From positions 7,567,501-7,631,500 of the forward strand of contig NZ_VAWE01000001.1 in the NCBI RefSeq assembly GCF_005795905.1: a DNA stretch of 64,000 bases, in the 5' to 3' direction. Origin of the DNA: Streptomyces marianii. GTDB taxonomy: Bacteria > Actinomycetota > Actinomycetes > Streptomycetales > Streptomycetaceae. Both the position numbers and the translations under genes were made by a program. Every line of letters starts with the position of its first letter. Position 1 is the first letter of the stretch. A model generated the notes under the pieces. It did not search any database. It was not told the DNA's origin and saw only the letters and a program-made list of their open reading frames with translations. Positions 62,556-64,000 of the stretch are shown here, one piece after another.

Positions 62556-62648
62556 CGTGATTCACGCGAAGAATCTCCGGACGACGCTAGAGGGGTGCGT
62601 TATTTTCTCGATATCGTGTCGGTTTCACGGGGGTCCCGACGCGTGAAA
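62556..62648. promoter_or_regulatory. Two palindromes sharing CGTGA half-sites
   Basis: CGTGA-T-TCACG (62556-62566) and TTTCACG-N12-CGTGAAA (62623-62648) lie in the 199-bp divergent region between the SARP-NB-ARC and DDMPWG-peptide genes. The same TCACG/CGTGA half-site occurs four times in 93 bp, which suggests one regulator binds both places. Binding protein unknown. Confidence 0.55.
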
Positions 62649-62741
62649 TCGGTGGGACAAGGGATCGAAAGGAGGCGTCCCTACTGTCCGTTCGTACCGC
62701 AGCAAGCGGCAATGACGGTCCACCGATGAGGGGGAATCGCA

Positions 62742-62939
62742 ATGCGCAGCACTCGGACGGCGAAGCGGGCGACGATGGCCGGTCTGTTCGTACTGGCGGG
62801 GCTCATCACGGGCGCCGGCACCGGACTGGGCTTCACCGCGCACTCCACAACGGTCGCGAACGCCGACGACATGCCCTGGGGCATCGTCGCACCGACGGGG
62901 CCGACCGCGGCCGCCGACGACGACATGCCCTGGGGCTGA
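62742..62939 (+). CDS. Secreted-type small peptide precursor with repeated DDMPWG
   Basis: A 65-residue protein from ATG 62742 with GAGGGGGA at ideal distance. N-terminal basic residues (MRSTRTAKR) and a hydrophobic helix (AGLFVLAGLITGAGTGLG) form a signal peptide, with a likely cleavage site ANA before DDMPWG. The released tail would be DDMPWGIVAPTGP followed by TAAADDDMPWG: the six-residue motif DDMPWG appears twice, each time after a run of alanines, the second time as the extreme C-terminus. This looks like a small secreted factor or pheromone precursor with two mature copies. It lies between a SARP-NB-ARC gene (divergent) and a TPR gene (convergent, 24 bp from stop to stop). I recognise no characterised family. 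Confidence 0.75.
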   Translation: MRSTRTAKRATMAGLFVLAGLITGAGTGLGFTAHSTTVANADDMPWGIVAPTGPTAAADDDMPWG

Positions 62940-62963
62940 GTCCCCGAATCCTCCGGGACCGGC

Positions 62964-64000
62964 TCAGTCGGACCGGTCCGCCAGGAGCAGTCGCAACGTC
63001 CGGGGTGTGAAGCATCGTTCCGTCCCGGGGACCGCGGCCGCATCCGCCCCGCCCGGCTCGCCGCGCAGCGCGGCGAGCAGCCTCAGCACCCTCTCCCGCC
63101 AGGGCTGGGCCCCGACTTCGCCGAGCGCGGCATGGGCCCGCTCGAACCTCTCCGCCGCTGCCGAGTGCCGGCCGTCCAGCGCCTCCACACAGCCGAGGTC
63201 GGTCTCCACCCGCGCGTACAGGAAGCGGTCGGACAGTTCCTCAGTGATCTCCAGGGCCTGCCTCAGCGTGCTCTCGGCCGCCGGGAGCAGGCCCTGGCTC
63301 CACTGCGTCTCGCCGAGTCCGCGCAGCGCGTGGGCCTCGCCGACCCGGTCGCCCTCCTTGCGGGACAACTGCAGCACCTCGTGGAAGGACTGGGCCGCGT
63401 CGTCCAGTTCACCCGCGCACAGCCGCGCCTCCGCGAGCCGGTACAGGTTCTGCGTCTCCGCGCGCACCGACCCGGACCGCCGGCTGAGCGTCACCGCCTC
63501 CACGGCCAGGGGGAGCGCCTGCCCCACCTGACCGCGGTCCAGCTCGATCTGCGCCAGATAGCCGAGCAGATGGGCCTGGTTGCGGGTGTCGTGCACCTCG
63601 GAGAAGCCCGCCAGCGCAGCCCGGCAGAACTCCAGTGCCCGGTCCCAGTCTCCCTGGAGCCTGGCGCACATCGCCAGGTTCCGCTGGGCGAGCGCCGCCC
63701 CGTGGACGTCGTCGCTGCCCCGCAGGAGGCGCAGTGCGGCCATGTTCCAGCCTTCGGCCTGCTCGTATCGCCGCTGGTAGATGGCGAGCGAGCCCAGCAG
63801 GCGCAGCATGGTGGCCTCGCCCACCCGGTCGCCGACGCGCCGGGCGGACGACAGGGCCGCGTCGGCGCAACGCTGCCAGTCCTCCAGGTAGTTGCGCGTC
63901 TCGAAGTGCGGCACCGTGCTCTCCGTCAGGGCCCACGCGTACCGGGCCCGGCCCGTCTCGGCCGCGTGCGCCACCACGTCCGCGACCGCGGCCCGCTCGG
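62964..64000 (-). CDS. TPR-repeat regulator, C-terminal part (runs off window)
   Basis: About 345 residues are visible; the frame is open at the window edge, so the N-terminus lies outside. The visible part is an array of roughly eight tetratricopeptide-like helix pairs (LLGSLAIYQRRYEQAEGW, NLAMCARLQGDWDRALEF, YLAQIELDRGQVGQALPLA, ALRGLGETQWSQGLLPAAES, DLGCVEALDGRHSAAAERFE). Such arrays end AfsR/SARP-type and STAND regulators, and also form the peptide-binding domain of RRNPP receptors. It ends 24 bp from the stop of the DDMPWG peptide gene. Whether a DNA-binding or NB-ARC domain precedes it cannot be seen. Confidence 0.85.
   Translation of the reverse strand, partial: ERAAVADVVAHAAETGRARYAWALTESTVPHFETRNYLEDWQRCADAALSSARRVGDRVGEATMLRLLGSLAIYQRRYEQAEGWNMAALRLLRGSDDVHGAALAQRNLAMCARLQGDWDRALEFCRAALAGFSEVHDTRNQAHLLGYLAQIELDRGQVGQALPLAVEAVTLSRRSGSVRAETQNLYRLAEARLCAGELDDAAQSFHEVLQLSRKEGDRVGEAHALRGLGETQWSQGLLPAAESTLRQALEITEELSDRFLYARVETDLGCVEALDGRHSAAAERFERAHAALGEVGAQPWRERVLRLLAALRGEPGGADAAAVPGTERCFTPRTLRLLLADRSD

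Overview
The window is high-GC actinobacterial DNA that looks like a Streptomyces chromosome. Coding regions are very GC-rich at third positions, GTG and TTG starts are common, genes are coupled by ATGA/GTGA overlaps, and one gene carries a rare TTA codon. The gene families (TerD, HpnB, Lnt, SARP regulators, MbtH/NRPS) fit that genus.

Layout. (1) 1-8,000: ordinary conserved genes (MOSC protein fragment, proline/tyrosine-rich protein, TerD-family protein, HpnB-like glycosyltransferase, Asp/Glu racemase, small membrane protein, apolipoprotein N-acyltransferase, NUDIX hydrolase), then two very small ORFs and a small membrane protein. (2) 8,000-11,330: an odd alpha/beta hydrolase, a short peptide ORF, an IS630 remnant, and a TetR/hydrolase pair with an operator inside the hydrolase promoter. 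(3) 11,585-24,300: a mobile-element scrapyard holding an ISAs1 end, a group II intron 3' half, two pieces of a serine-recombinase transposon with matching inverted ends, two IS1182-family copies (one frameshifted, one intact, differing in a GAAGCC repeat), and IS256 and ISKra4 fragments. Within it sit an intact PLP decarboxylase/APC permease pair and a tRNA-Pro(GGG). (4) 24,420-64,000: a non-ribosomal peptide biosynthetic cluster that runs off the right edge.

The cluster contains a tryptophan halogenase with its flavin reductase and an antiporter, and a SARP activator. A standalone A-PCP protein with a type II thioesterase, MbtH protein and P450 has the layout of a beta-hydroxy-amino-acid supply module. 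Four multidomain NRPSs follow: A-PCP-Cy-MT, C-A-PCP-TE, C-A-PCP and Cy-A-PCP. There is also a free condensation-like protein lacking its catalytic His, two acyl-CoA dehydrogenases, an aldehyde dehydrogenase, and a coupled SHMT-like/DUF2461/threonine aldolase/GNAT operon. An AlkZ-like DNA glycosylase and an MFS exporter lie in the middle and suggest the product attacks DNA. I infer a halogenated (probably indole-containing) peptide with one or more azoline rings and beta-hydroxylated residues. I cannot name the compound.

The right edge holds the most unusual arrangement. A SARP-NB-ARC regulator is divergent from a 65-residue secreted-type peptide that repeats the motif DDMPWG, and this peptide gene is convergent with a TPR-repeat regulator. 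This resembles a peptide-pheromone/TPR-receptor circuit and is the candidate undescribed system I would test first, followed by the DNA-glycosylase self-resistance link and the cysteine-nucleophile thioesterase.
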